Positions 1-5,430 of a stretch of DNA of 5,901 nucleotides are shown here, piece by piece. The translations under genes were made by a program, and so were the position numbers. Under the pieces are notes generated by a model. It was not told where the DNA came from, did not search any database, and saw only the letters and a list, made by a program, of their open reading frames with translations. The stretch is from Chloroflexota bacterium (GTDB lineage Bacteria; Chloroflexota; Limnocylindria; Limnocylindrales; CSP1-4). The number at the start of each line of letters is the position of its first letter. The first letter of the stretch is position 1. The stretch is taken from contig JACDAH010000450.1 in assembly GCA_013695505.1 (NCBI GenBank), positions 1 through 5,901 of the forward strand, written 5' to 3'.

Positions 1-380
1 GTCTTGGCCAGGATGTCGCGGATGCCGGCCGCCTCGACGACGGCCCGGACGGCGCCACCGGCGATGACGCCGGTGCCCTGCGAGGCGGGCTTGAGCATGA
101 CGCGCGAAGCGGAGAAGACCTGGCGCACCTCGTGGGGGATCGTCGTCCCGACCATGGGGATCTTGATCAGGTTCTTCTTGGCGTCCTCGACGCCCTTGCG
201 GATGGCCTCCGGCACCTCGCCGGCCTTGCCCAGCCCGGCGCCGACCGTGCCGGCGCCGTCACCGACGACGACGATCGCGCTGAAGCTGAAGCGGCGACCG
301 CCCTTGACGACCTTCGCCACCCGGTTGATCTGGACGACACGCTCCTCGAGCGCGAGCTTGTTGGGATCGATCCGTGCCAC
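1..380 (-). CDS. rpsE: 30S ribosomal protein S5, N-terminal part (3' end beyond window)
   Basis: S5 is a small-subunit protein that helps maintain decoding accuracy and contacts 16S rRNA near the spectinomycin site. Reading from a GTG at 380-378 gives 126 complete codons with no stop before the window edge; full S5 is usually about 160-175 residues, so the C-terminal fifth to quarter is missing. The N-terminal double-stranded-RNA-binding-like domain is clear: [17 protein letters not shown] (residues 19-35, including the loop linked to spectinomycin in other bacteria), [12 protein letters not shown] (49-60), AKKNL (67-71) and VGTTIPHEV (77-85). The second domain starts with LKPAS and [13 protein letters not shown] (103-115) and GIRDILAK (119-126). 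The GTG start is supported by GAGGAG at 386-391, five bases upstream, and by family alignment. The gap to rplR is 15 bases. One small oddity is VGAG at 46-49, where many orthologues have a bulkier residue (VGYG). Identity is very secure; truncation is only the window boundary. Confidence 0.97.
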   Translation of the reverse strand, partial: MARIDPNKLALEERVVQINRVAKVVKGGRRFSFSAIVVVGDGAGTVGAGLGKAGEVPEAIRKGVEDAKKNLIKIPMVGTTIPHEVRQVFSASRVMLKPASQGTGVIAGGAVRAVVEAAGIRDILAK

Positions 381-395
381 GTCAGCTCCTCTTGA

Positions 396-758
396 TCAGA
401 ACTCGAGGCCGGCTTCGCGGGCGGCTTCGGCGAGCGACTTGATCCGCCCGTGATACCGGAACCCGGCTCGATCGAACACGACGCGCCCGATGCCGGCGGT
501 TTTGGCCCGCTCGGCGACGAGACGGCCGACGACGGCCGCCTCTTCGGTCTTCGTCTGCTTGGAGCCGCGGAGCTCCTTCTCGGCTGTCGAGGCCGCCGCC
601 AGCGTCTTGCCGGAGGCGTCGTCGATGATTTGTGCATAGATGTGGATGTTGCTGCGGAAGACCGCGAGACGCGGCCGCGACTCGGTCCCCTCCAGGCGGA
701 GGCGGATCCGGTCGTGGCGCTTGCGTCGTGCGGCGCCGCGGCTGGCGACCTGCGTCAT
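396..758 (-). CDS. rplR: 50S ribosomal protein L18
   Basis: L18 binds 5S rRNA with L5 and L25-type partners and helps mount 5S rRNA in the central protuberance. The 120-residue product has the usual family length. Visible hallmarks are the basic N-terminal segment ([14 protein letters not shown], residues 11-24), the [19 protein letters not shown] core (28-46) and the C-terminal block [20 protein letters not shown] (93-112). These match the classic L18 pattern ending in AAREAGLEF. The ATG at 758 is preceded by AAGGAAG at 766-772 with a seven-base spacer. The gene follows rplF after 36 bases, the longest gap in the window, in which I see no promoter-like or hairpin sequence. It ends in TGA, 15 bases before rpsE. 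Nothing in it is unusual. Confidence 0.98.
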   Translation of the reverse strand: MTQVASRGAARRKRHDRIRLRLEGTESRPRLAVFRSNIHIYAQIIDDASGKTLAAASTAEKELRGSKQTKTEEAAVVGRLVAERAKTAGIGRVVFDRAGFRYHGRIKSLAEAAREAGLEF

Positions 759-794
759 TTCGCTACTTCCTTCGGCTCTCTGGTCGGCGGGACA

Positions 795-1346
795 CTATTT
801 CTTGCCGCCGATCTTGCCGGCCTTGCCGGCCTTGCGCCGGATCTTCTCGCCCGCGTAGCGCACGCCCTTGCCCTTGTACGGCTCGGGCTTGCGAGTCGAG
901 CGGACCTTGGCGGCGATCTGGCCGACGAGCTCCTTGTCGATGCCGACGACGGCGAGGCGGGTCGGGTTCTCGACTTCGAAGCTGATCCCGCTCGGCGGGT
1001 CGATCTCGATCGAGTGGCTGTAGCCCAGGTTGAGCGTCAGCTTCTCGCCGTTCTTCGTCGCCCGGTAGCCGACGCCGGTGATCTCGAGGCCTTTGCGATA
1101 ACCCTCGGTCACGCCGATGACCATGTTGTTGACCAGGGTCCGGGTCAGGCCGTGGAGCTGCTTGTGGGTCTTCTGCTCCGTCGGCCGGGTGACGACGAGG
1201 TTGCCCTCCTCGCGGCTGACGGTCATGTCGGGATGAAGCTCACGGGTCAGGGTGCCCTTGGGGCCCTTGACCGTGACCCGCCGGCCCTCGATCGTCACAT
1301 CGACGGCGGAGGGAACGGCAATGGGGAGTCGGCCGATACGGGACAT
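795..1346 (-). CDS. rplF: 50S ribosomal protein L6
   Basis: L6 sits near the factor-binding site of the large subunit and contacts helix 97 of 23S rRNA. The 183-residue product is slightly longer than the usual 175-180. It begins [12 protein letters not shown] and carries [10 protein letters not shown] (residues 24-33), the interdomain stretch [11 protein letters not shown] (86-96), and the family signature [15 protein letters not shown] (153-167), followed by RRKAGKAG. The extra length is a lysine/glycine-rich tail ([12 protein letters not shown]), where GGCAAGGCC-like units repeat in the DNA. The ATG at 1346 is nine bases after the rpsH TAG stop; that TAG lies within the GGTAGGGG Shine-Dalgarno sequence, so the two genes are probably translationally coupled. 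Stop is TAG. Confidence 0.98.
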   Translation of the reverse strand: MSRIGRLPIAVPSAVDVTIEGRRVTVKGPKGTLTRELHPDMTVSREEGNLVVTRPTEQKTHKQLHGLTRTLVNNMVIGVTEGYRKGLEITGVGYRATKNGEKLTLNLGYSHSIEIDPPSGISFEVENPTRLAVVGIDKELVGQIAAKVRSTRKPEPYKGKGVRYAGEKIRRKAGKAGKIGGKK

Positions 1347-1352
1347 GTCGTA

Positions 1353-1360
1353 CCCCTACC
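1353..1360 (-). promoter_or_regulatory. rplF Shine-Dalgarno containing the rpsH stop
   Basis: GGTAGGGG with a six-base spacer to ATG 1346. The embedded TAG ends rpsH, again after a TGG Trp codon, so the layout matches the rpsZ-rpsH junction. Confidence 0.75.
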
Positions 1361-1754
1361 AGACGAACGCGAGGACTTCGCCGCCGAGCTCGGCCTTGCG
1401 GGCCTGCGCGCCGGTCATGATCCCCTGGCTCGTGCTGACGATGACGATGCCCAGCCCGCCGAGGACGCGCGGGATGTCGGTCTTGCGGGCATACACCCGG
1501 AGCCCGGGCTTGCTGATGCGCTTCAGCCCGGACACGACCGGCACCTTGCCGTCGACGTACTTGAGGGTCAGGTGGAGGACGAGGGTCGGGCCGTCCTGCT
1601 CCTCACGGACGTCGGCGATGAAGCCCTCGTCCTTGAGGATGCTGGCGATCTCGCGCTTCGTCCGCGATGCCGGGACGACGACGTCGGTGTGGCGCGCCCG
1701 GGAGGCGTTCCGCACGCGAGTCAGCATGTCGGCGATCGGATCGGAGATGTTCAT
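1356..1754 (-). CDS. rpsH: 30S ribosomal protein S8
   Basis: S8 is a primary 16S rRNA-binding protein of the central domain, and in E. coli also the translational repressor of the spc operon. From ATG at 1754 the product is 132 residues, the normal S8 length, starting MNISDPIADMLTRVRNA. The C-terminal RNA-binding block is clear: KPGLRVYARK (residues 79-88), PRVLGGLGIVIVSTSQGIMT (92-111, containing the STSQG motif) and a terminal AFVW. An open frame continues upstream to ATG 1871, but that would run antiparallel to nothing and overlap most of rpsZ in another frame. The start at 1754 has a Shine-Dalgarno at 1761-1767 and matches the family N-terminus, so I use it. The gap to rpsZ is eight bases. 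I see no copy of the rRNA-mimicking S8 operator in the short junctions here, so S8 autoregulation is not evident. Confidence 0.98.
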   Translation of the reverse strand: MNISDPIADMLTRVRNASRARHTDVVVPASRTKREIASILKDEGFIADVREEQDGPTLVLHLTLKYVDGKVPVVSGLKRISKPGLRVYARKTDIPRVLGGLGIVIVSTSQGIMTGAQARKAELGGEVLAFVW

Positions 1755-1760
1755 CTGGAT

Positions 1761-1767
1761 TCCTACC
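1761..1767 (-). promoter_or_regulatory. rpsH Shine-Dalgarno containing the rpsZ stop
   Basis: GGTAGGA with a six-base spacer to ATG 1754. The TAG inside it is the rpsZ stop codon, preceded by the Trp codon TGG. It decides the rpsH start against the open frame running upstream to 1871. Confidence 0.8.
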
Positions 1768-1948
1768 AGCTCGACTTCGTGACGCCGGGCAGCTCGCCCA
1801 GGAGCGCGCGCTCCCGGAAGCAGATCCGGCACAGGGCGAATCGCCGCATGTATGCGCGCGAACGCCCGCACACGAAGCAGCGGCTATAGCCGCGAACCTT
1901 GAACTTCGGCTCGCGCTTTGCCTTTGCGATCAACGACTTCTTGGCCAT
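1763..1948 (-). CDS. rpsZ: 30S ribosomal protein S14, zinc-binding (type Z, C+) form
   Basis: S14 is a late-assembling protein of the 30S head. The product is 61 residues, exactly the length of the short zinc-containing form, as opposed to the roughly 90-100-residue zinc-free form of E. coli. The zinc ribbon is intact, with Cys24 and Cys27 (CFVC) and Cys40 and Cys43 (CRIC). The N-terminus [19 protein letters not shown] and the end [11 protein letters not shown] are typical. An in-frame ATG lies 16 codons upstream at 1996, inside rplE. I reject it because the extension has no family counterpart and a strong GGAGGAG (1952-1958) sits three bases from ATG 1948. The gap to rplE is 16 bases. The TAG stop lies within the Shine-Dalgarno of rpsH. 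No zinc-independent paralogue is visible here; where one exists it is often elsewhere under a Zur-type repressor. Confidence 0.98.
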   Translation of the reverse strand: MAKKSLIAKAKREPKFKVRGYSRCFVCGRSRAYMRRFALCRICFRERALLGELPGVTKSSW

Positions 1949-1951
1949 GGT

Positions 1952-1958
1952 CTCCTCC
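1952..1958 (-). promoter_or_regulatory. Shine-Dalgarno site fixing the rpsZ start
   Basis: GGAGGAG on the minus strand ends three bases before ATG 1948, in the 16-base rplE-rpsZ gap. It decides in favour of the 61-residue S14 over the longer in-frame ATG at 1996. Confidence 0.85.
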
Positions 1959-1964
1959 CCCGCT

Positions 1965-2507
1965 CTACGAGGCGAAGGGCATGCCGAGGAGTTCAAGAAG
2001 CTTCTTGCTCTCCTCGTCGGTCTTCGCCGTCGTCACGATGCTGATCTCCAGCCCGCGGAGACGGTCGACTTTGTCGTATTCGATCTCGGGGAACGCGAGC
2101 TGCTCGCGAAGCCCGAGGCTGTAGTTGCCACGCCCGTCGAAGGACTTGCTCGGCACGCCGCGGAAGTCGCGGATGCGGGGCAGGGCGAGCGTGGTCAGGC
2201 GATCGAGGAAGTCCCACATCCGGTCGCCCCGGAGCGTCACCTTGGCACCGACCGTGTTGCCTTCCCGCAGGCGGAACTGGGCAATCGATCGCTTGGCCTT
2301 GGTGACGATCGGCTTCTGGCCGGTGATCTTGGTGAGATCGCCGACGGCCGCGTCGAGCGCCTTGGCATTGCTCAGGGCCTCGCCCAGGCCGATGTTGATG
2401 ACGACCTTGGCGACCTTCGGGATCTCCATCGGGTTGCCGTATTCGAACTGCTTCTGGAGCGCGGGCGCGATGTCGCTCGCATAGCGCTCGTGGAGCCGAC
2501 TGGTCAC
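1965..2507 (-). CDS. rplE: 50S ribosomal protein L5
   Basis: L5 binds 5S rRNA and forms part of the central protuberance, contacting P-site tRNA and the small-subunit bridge. The product is 180 residues, the family norm. Key segments are [14 protein letters not shown] (residues 4-17), the [17 protein letters not shown] block (29-45), the [21 protein letters not shown] stretch (63-83), [12 protein letters not shown] (87-98), LPRIRDFRG (109-117), the [17 protein letters not shown] stretch (131-147) and a C-terminus with LLELLGMPF. The start is a GTG at 2507-2505 that overlaps the rplX stop as GTGA, with a GAGGTG at 2513-2518 five bases upstream. This points to termination-reinitiation coupling with rplX. 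Stop is TAG. Confidence 0.98.
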   Translation of the reverse strand: MTSRLHERYASDIAPALQKQFEYGNPMEIPKVAKVVINIGLGEALSNAKALDAAVGDLTKITGQKPIVTKAKRSIAQFRLREGNTVGAKVTLRGDRMWDFLDRLTTLALPRIRDFRGVPSKSFDGRGNYSLGLREQLAFPEIEYDKVDRLRGLEISIVTTAKTDEESKKLLELLGMPFAS

Positions 2508-2956
2508 GACTTCACCTCGAGCTGCTCGCCGCAGTGACGGCAGACGCGGACCCGGCGGCCGTTGTCGAGCGTCCGATGGGCGATCCGGGTCGGCTTGTCG
2601 CAGTGGCTGCAGACGACCATCACCTTGCTCAGCGACAACGGTTGGGCCAGGTCGAGGATCCCGCCCTGGGTGATCTTCGGCGTCCGGTCGGTGGTGTTGG
2701 CGCTCTGGCGCGGCTTGGTGTGGCGCTTCGAGATGTTGATGCCCTCGACGACCACCGCGGTCGTGACGAGGGGCGACATCCTGTCGAGCCGGCTGCCGTA
2801 CTTGGTCCGGGTCTTCTTCAGGCCCTGGGGATCGCGCACGACGCGCTCGACCTTGCCGCGCTTCCCGGCGTCCTTGCCGGTCAGGACGACGACCGTATCG
2901 CCGCGCCGGATCTCGGCGACCTTCGTCACCTTGCGCTGGGGCTGGGGTGCAGCCAT
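2504..2956 (-). CDS. rplX: 50S ribosomal protein L24, enlarged form with insertion and CxxC pairs
   Basis: L24 is an early assembly-initiator protein that binds the 5' domain of 23S rRNA near the exit tunnel. From ATG at 2956 the product is 150 residues, against a usual 100-115. The KOW motif is at 16-40 ([20 protein letters not shown] then VERVV), and the core resumes at [15 protein letters not shown] (68-82) and [19 protein letters not shown]. Residues about 43-66 (rich in K, R, S, T) have no place in the standard L24 and look like an insertion in the loop after KOW. The C-terminus holds CSHC (116-119) and CRHC (139-142), the zinc-ribbon-like form found in some L24 proteins. A GTG at 2959 could add one Met, but the GGAGG at 2964-2968 is seven bases from ATG 2956 and only four from that GTG, so I prefer ATG. 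The start overlaps the rplN stop (TGATG). Confidence 0.96.
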   Translation of the reverse strand: MAAPQPQRKVTKVAEIRRGDTVVVLTGKDAGKRGKVERVVRDPQGLKKTRTKYGSRLDRMSPLVTTAVVVEGINISKRHTKPRQSANTTDRTPKITQGGILDLAQPLSLSKVMVVCSHCDKPTRIAHRTLDNGRRVRVCRHCGEQLEVKS

Positions 2957-3324
2957 CACAGCACCTCCGGGGCGAGCGAGACGATCTTCATGTAGTTGCG
3001 GTCGCGGAGCTCACGAGCCACCGGGCCGAAGATCCGGGTGCCGCGCGGGTTGCCCTGGTTGTTGATCAGAACGGCGGCGTTCTCGTCGAACCGGATGTAG
3101 CTGCCGTCGGGCCGGCCGTATTCCTTGGCCGTTCGAACGACGACTGCGCGAACGACGTCGCCCTTCTTGACAGCGGCATTCGGGATCGCCTGCTTGACGC
3201 TGGCGATGATCACGTCGCCAACGCCGGCCGTGGTCTTCAGCGAGCGGCCCATGACCCGGATGCACTGGATCGAGCGAGCCCCGGTGTTGTCGGCGACGCG
3301 CAGGCGAGACTGCGGCTGGATCAC
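2956..3324 (-). CDS. rplN: 50S ribosomal protein L14
   Basis: L14 lies at the subunit interface, forming intersubunit bridges with 16S rRNA and serving as the target of silencing factor RsfS in other bacteria. The 122-residue product has the normal length. It starts [19 protein letters not shown], with the typical ADNTGA motif at 11-16, and continues with [20 protein letters not shown] (36-55), [20 protein letters not shown] (63-82), [20 protein letters not shown] (85-104) and LAPEVL at the end. The start is GTG at 3324-3322, overlapping the rpsQ stop as GTGA; AGGAGG (3332-3337) seven bases upstream lies inside the rpsQ tail codons. In E. coli rplN opens a separate spc operon with its own promoter; here the overlap leaves no room for one between the genes. 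Confidence 0.98.
   Translation of the reverse strand: MIQPQSRLRVADNTGARSIQCIRVMGRSLKTTAGVGDVIIASVKQAIPNAAVKKGDVVRAVVVRTAKEYGRPDGSYIRFDENAAVLINNQGNPRGTRIFGPVARELRDRNYMKIVSLAPEVL
2964..2968 (-). promoter_or_regulatory. rplX Shine-Dalgarno inside the end of rplN
   Basis: GGAGG, formed by the Pro-Glu-Val codons at the end of L14, lies seven bases from ATG 2956 and four from the alternative GTG at 2959. The spacing favours the ATG. Confidence 0.75.
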
Positions 3325-3746
3325 GCCGACGCCTCCTGGCCGGGCTCGGCCGGGACGGTCTCGCCATCGGCTGCGCCATCCTCGTCGGCCGCGTGACGGC
3401 CCGGATGGGCGGCGGCATGGATCGCCTCGTCGGTCTCGACCTCATCAACCATGATCTCGTTGGGGTTGCCGTGCTCGCCGGCGCGCTGGACGACCTTGAT
3501 CAGCCTCCAGCGCTTCGTCGCCGACAACGGCCGCGACTCCTCGATGACGACGGTGTCGCCGGTGTGGGCGTCGTTGAGCTCGTCGTGCGCCTTGAACTTG
3601 GTCGAGAGCCGGATCACCCGCTTGTAGAGCGGGTGGCGCGCCAGGCGCTCGACGGACACGACGATCGTCTTGTCCATCTTGTCGCTGACCACGCGGCCGA
3701 CCTTCGTCTTCCGCTTGTTTTCCACCTGGGGGGTTGCTCCTGTCAT
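3321..3746 (-). CDS. rpsQ: 30S ribosomal protein S17 with acidic C-terminal extension
   Basis: S17 is a primary 16S rRNA-binding protein of the 30S body with an OB fold. Residues 10-89 are a complete, conventional S17: [20 protein letters not shown] (11-30), then [20 protein letters not shown] (37-56), [20 protein letters not shown] (63-82) and VVQRA. Normal S17 stops at about 80-90 residues; this one is 141. Residues about 90-141 add a tail rich in Asp, Glu and Ala with several His, containing roughly 14 acidic residues and a single Arg, the opposite of the usual basic ribosomal tail, and looks disordered. The frame stays open and ends in TGA as a 4-base overlap with rplN, whose Shine-Dalgarno lies in the last tail codons, so the tail is not a sequencing run-on into a non-coding gap. 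Start ATG 3746 has AGGGAG at 3755-3760 and follows rpmC by 13 bases. Confidence 0.96.
   Translation of the reverse strand: MTGATPQVENKRKTKVGRVVSDKMDKTIVVSVERLARHPLYKRVIRLSTKFKAHDELNDAHTGDTVVIEESRPLSATKRWRLIKVVQRAGEHGNPNEIMVDEVETDEAIHAAAHPGRHAADEDGAADGETVPAEPGQEASA
3332..3337 (-). promoter_or_regulatory. rplN Shine-Dalgarno inside the rpsQ tail
   Basis: AGGAGG lies seven bases before the GTG start of rplN and is made by Gln-Glu-Ala codons at the end of the S17 extension. It supports the GTG start and shows that the tail's 3' end carries the signal for the next gene. Confidence 0.8.
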
Positions 3747-3759
3747 CGCGTGATCTCCC

Positions 3760-3966
3760 TCACGCCGTCTTCGCGTGGGCGCCGAGGCGCTCTCGCTGGA
3801 CGGTCAGGATCCGCGCGATCGTTCGCCGCGTCTGCGGGATCGTGCTGTAGTCCTTGAGTTGACGCGTCGAGAGCGCAAAGCGGGCCTGCCAGAGGTCCTG
3901 CTTCGCCTCGCGGAGGGCGTTCTCGAGCTCGGTGTCGGAGAGCTCGCGGACCTTAACGATGTCCAT
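3760..3966 (-). CDS. rpmC: 50S ribosomal protein L29
   Basis: L29 is a small two-helix protein beside the peptide exit tunnel, next to L23, and part of the docking area for nascent-chain factors. The 68-residue product has the usual length and pattern: [20 protein letters not shown] (residues 6-25), [14 protein letters not shown] (26-39) with the characteristic F-LSTRQL segment, and the [16 protein letters not shown] helix (46-61). The ATG at 3966 lies inside the end of rplP, giving a 14-base overlap in a different frame. A GGAGG at 3973-3977 with a six-base spacer supports this start. Stop is TGA. The long overlap implies coupled translation with L16. Confidence 0.97.
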   Translation of the reverse strand: MDIVKVRELSDTELENALREAKQDLWQARFALSTRQLKDYSTIPQTRRTIARILTVQRERLGAHAKTA

Positions 3967-4390
3967 CGTTGGCCTCCGTCACGTTGTCCCGGGGCACGAC
4001 CCGGGTCTTCACCGGCAGCTTGTGGCTGGCGAGGCGCATCGCCTCGACGGCCGACTCATGGTCGACGCCGGCCATCTCGAACAGGATCCGGCCGGGCTTG
4101 ACGACCGCGACCCAGTGATCGGGAGCGCCTTTGCCCGAGCCCATCCGGGTTTCGGCCGGCTTCTTCGTCGCCGGCTTGTCCGGGAAGATCCGGATCCAGA
4201 TCTTGCCGCCGCGCTTGACCGAGCGAGTCATCGCCCGCCGGGCAGCCTCGATCTGGCGACTGGTGATCCAGGCCGGCTCGAGGGTCGAGAGGCCATAGTC
4301 TCCGAACGAGACCGTATGGCCGCCCTTTGCCAGGCCGGACATCCGGCCGCGCATCACCTTGCGGTGCTTGACACGCTTCGGCATCAACAT
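3953..4390 (-). CDS. rplP: 50S ribosomal protein L16
   Basis: L16 organises the A-site region and contacts aminoacyl-tRNA. The product is 145 residues, a little longer than the common 136-144. It begins [17 protein letters not shown] and shows [12 protein letters not shown] (23-34), the [20 protein letters not shown] block (42-61), [20 protein letters not shown] (63-82) with the conserved RMGSGKG loop, and [16 protein letters not shown] (93-108). Arg82 aligns with E. coli Arg81, the residue hydroxylated there. The conserved MLMPKR start and GGGGAG at 4398-4403 support ATG 4390 over the in-frame ATG at 4384. The last residues (TEANDGHR) coincide with the rpmC ribosome-binding site and start, so the tail may exist because of that overlap. 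It is the only gene here ending in TAA. The gap to rpsC is three bases. Confidence 0.98.
   Translation of the reverse strand: MLMPKRVKHRKVMRGRMSGLAKGGHTVSFGDYGLSTLEPAWITSRQIEAARRAMTRSVKRGGKIWIRIFPDKPATKKPAETRMGSGKGAPDHWVAVVKPGRILFEMAGVDHESAVEAMRLASHKLPVKTRVVPRDNVTEANDGHR
3973..3977 (-). promoter_or_regulatory. rpmC Shine-Dalgarno inside the end of rplP
   Basis: GGAGG with a six-base spacer (CCAACG) to ATG 3966. It lies within the last rplP codons and supports the 14-base rplP/rpmC overlap as real. Confidence 0.8.
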
Positions 4391-4393
4391 CGG

Positions 4394-5077
4394 TCAGCTC
4401 CCCTGCCCGACGACGGCAGCGGCCGGCACGGCGTTGCTCGGGGCGGTCCGCTCGGTGGCGAAGTCGCCGCGGTAGATCCAGACCTTGACGCCGATCCGAC
4501 CGTAGGTCGTGTGAGCATGGATCTGGCCGTAGCTGATGTCGGCGCGGAGCGTCCCGAGCGGGATGCGCCCCTCGCGATCCCACTCGCGGCGACCCATCTC
4601 CGAGCCGCCGAGGCGGCCGGCGACGGCGATCCGGACGCCCTTGGCGCCAGCCTTCATGGAGCGCTGGATCGCCTGCTTCATGGCCTTCTTGAAGGCGATG
4701 CGGCGGCTGAGCTGGCCGGCGATGTTCATCGCGACCAGGTGGGCGTCCAACTCCGGCTGGCGGATCTCCTTGATCTCCAGCTTGACCCGGCGCTTGGTGA
4801 TCCCGCCGATCTGCTGGCGAAGGACCTCGACATTGGCGCCACCCTTGCCGATGACGATCCCGGGCTTGGCCGTGTGGATCGTGACCGTCACGTGGTTGAT
4901 GCCGCGCTCGATCTCGACGCCGGACACGCTCGCGTTGGCGAGCCGCTTCTCGACGAGCGTGCGGATGCCGATGTCCTCCTTGAGGAGGTCCGTGTATTCC
5001 TTGTCCGCGTACCACTTCGCGGTCCAGGTGCGGGTGACACCCAGGCGGAAGCCGTACGGATGGACTTTTCTGCCCAT
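4394..5077 (-). CDS. rpsC: 30S ribosomal protein S3
   Basis: S3 is a 30S head protein lining the mRNA entry channel, with helicase-related roles known in E. coli. The product is 227 residues, within the normal 205-240. It starts MGRKVHPYGFRLGVTRTW. The type II KH domain carries its GxxG loop as GKGG at 77-80 (in KPGIVIGKGGANVEVLR), and the C-terminal domain shows GRLGGSEMGRREW (154-166), REGRIPLGTLRADISYG (168-184) and TTYGRIGVKVWIYRGD (190-205). The last 20 or so residues are a short Ala/Val/Gly-rich tail. ATG 5077 lies one base after the rplV TGA, with GGGAGG at 5084-5089 inside rplV, so coupling is likely. Stop is TGA. Confidence 0.98.
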   Translation of the reverse strand: MGRKVHPYGFRLGVTRTWTAKWYADKEYTDLLKEDIGIRTLVEKRLANASVSGVEIERGINHVTVTIHTAKPGIVIGKGGANVEVLRQQIGGITKRRVKLEIKEIRQPELDAHLVAMNIAGQLSRRIAFKKAMKQAIQRSMKAGAKGVRIAVAGRLGGSEMGRREWDREGRIPLGTLRADISYGQIHAHTTYGRIGVKVWIYRGDFATERTAPSNAVPAAAVVGQGS

Positions 5078-5078
5078 A

Positions 5079-5417
5079 TCAGGCCTCCCGGTCCGCGACG
5101 ACGATCGTGATGTGAGTCATGGGCTTGTGGATCGGGAACGCCCGACCCTGGGCCCGTGGCCGCCAGCGCTTGATCGTCGGGCCCTCGTTCGCTTGGGCAT
5201 CGGCGACGATCAAGTCCTCGGCGGACAGGTTGTGGTTGTTCTCGGCATTCGCCGTGGCGCTCTTCAGCACCGCCAGGACGTCGTGGGCGGCGTGCTGGGG
5301 CATGAATTTGAGCAGGGCCGCGGCCTCCTCGACCGGCCGGCCCTTGATCGCCGCGACGACGAGGTTGGCCTTCCGGGTGGAGCCGCGGAGGTATTTGGCA
5401 GTGGCGGAAACGCGCAC
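5079..5417 (-). CDS. rplV: 50S ribosomal protein L22
   Basis: L22 spans the large subunit with a beta-hairpin reaching into the exit tunnel, a region where changes affect macrolides in other bacteria. The 112 residues match the core family length. Hallmarks are SATAKYLRGSTRKANLVV (4-21), IKGRPVEEAAALLKFMP (24-40), NAENNHNLSAEDL (57-69) and the hairpin/C-terminal signature KRWRPRAQGRAFPI (83-96) then THITIVVADRE. The stretch IHKPMTH (96-102) departs from the common I-x-K-R-T-S-H pattern. The start is a GTG at 5417; upstream in frame there is a TGA at 5436-5438 with no other start codon, so GTG is essentially forced. The nearest purine run, GAGGA (5421-5425), is rather close, three bases away. 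The gap to rpsS is 13 bases. Confidence 0.97.
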   Translation of the reverse strand: MRVSATAKYLRGSTRKANLVVAAIKGRPVEEAAALLKFMPQHAAHDVLAVLKSATANAENNHNLSAEDLIVADAQANEGPTIKRWRPRAQGRAFPIHKPMTHITIVVADREA

Positions 5418-5430
5418 GGGTCCTCGGCTC

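Noticed and set aside
759..794. A promoter or attenuator in the rplF-rplR gap, the longest in the window
   Set aside because: In 36 bases I see only the rplR Shine-Dalgarno; there is no -35/-10 pair and no inverted repeat of useful length.
1755..1871. A 39-residue N-terminal extension of S8 from ATG 1871
   Set aside because: It overlaps rpsZ in another frame, has no counterpart in S8, and ATG 1754 gives the exact family length with a good Shine-Dalgarno.
450..1889. A 479-codon open frame on the plus strand, antisense to rplR, rplF and rpsH
   Set aside because: It lies opposite three undoubted ribosomal genes, its product is a low-complexity Asp/Leu/Gly/Ala/Arg sequence typical of antisense frames in GC-rich DNA, and no family is recognisable.
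1949..1996. A 16-residue N-terminal extension of S14 from ATG 1996
   Set aside because: It lies mostly inside rplE and the ribosome-binding site of ATG 1948; the 61-residue product fits the family.
4056..5015. A 319-codon minus-strand frame overlapping rpsC and rplP
   Set aside because: It is out of frame with two full-length conserved proteins, and its translation is a biased Arg/Gly/Asp/Pro string.
3932..5110. A 392-codon plus-strand open frame opposite rplP, rpsC and the end of rplV
   Set aside because: Same reasons: antisense shadow of conserved genes with compositionally biased Asp/Leu/Arg/His-rich translation and no recognisable domain.
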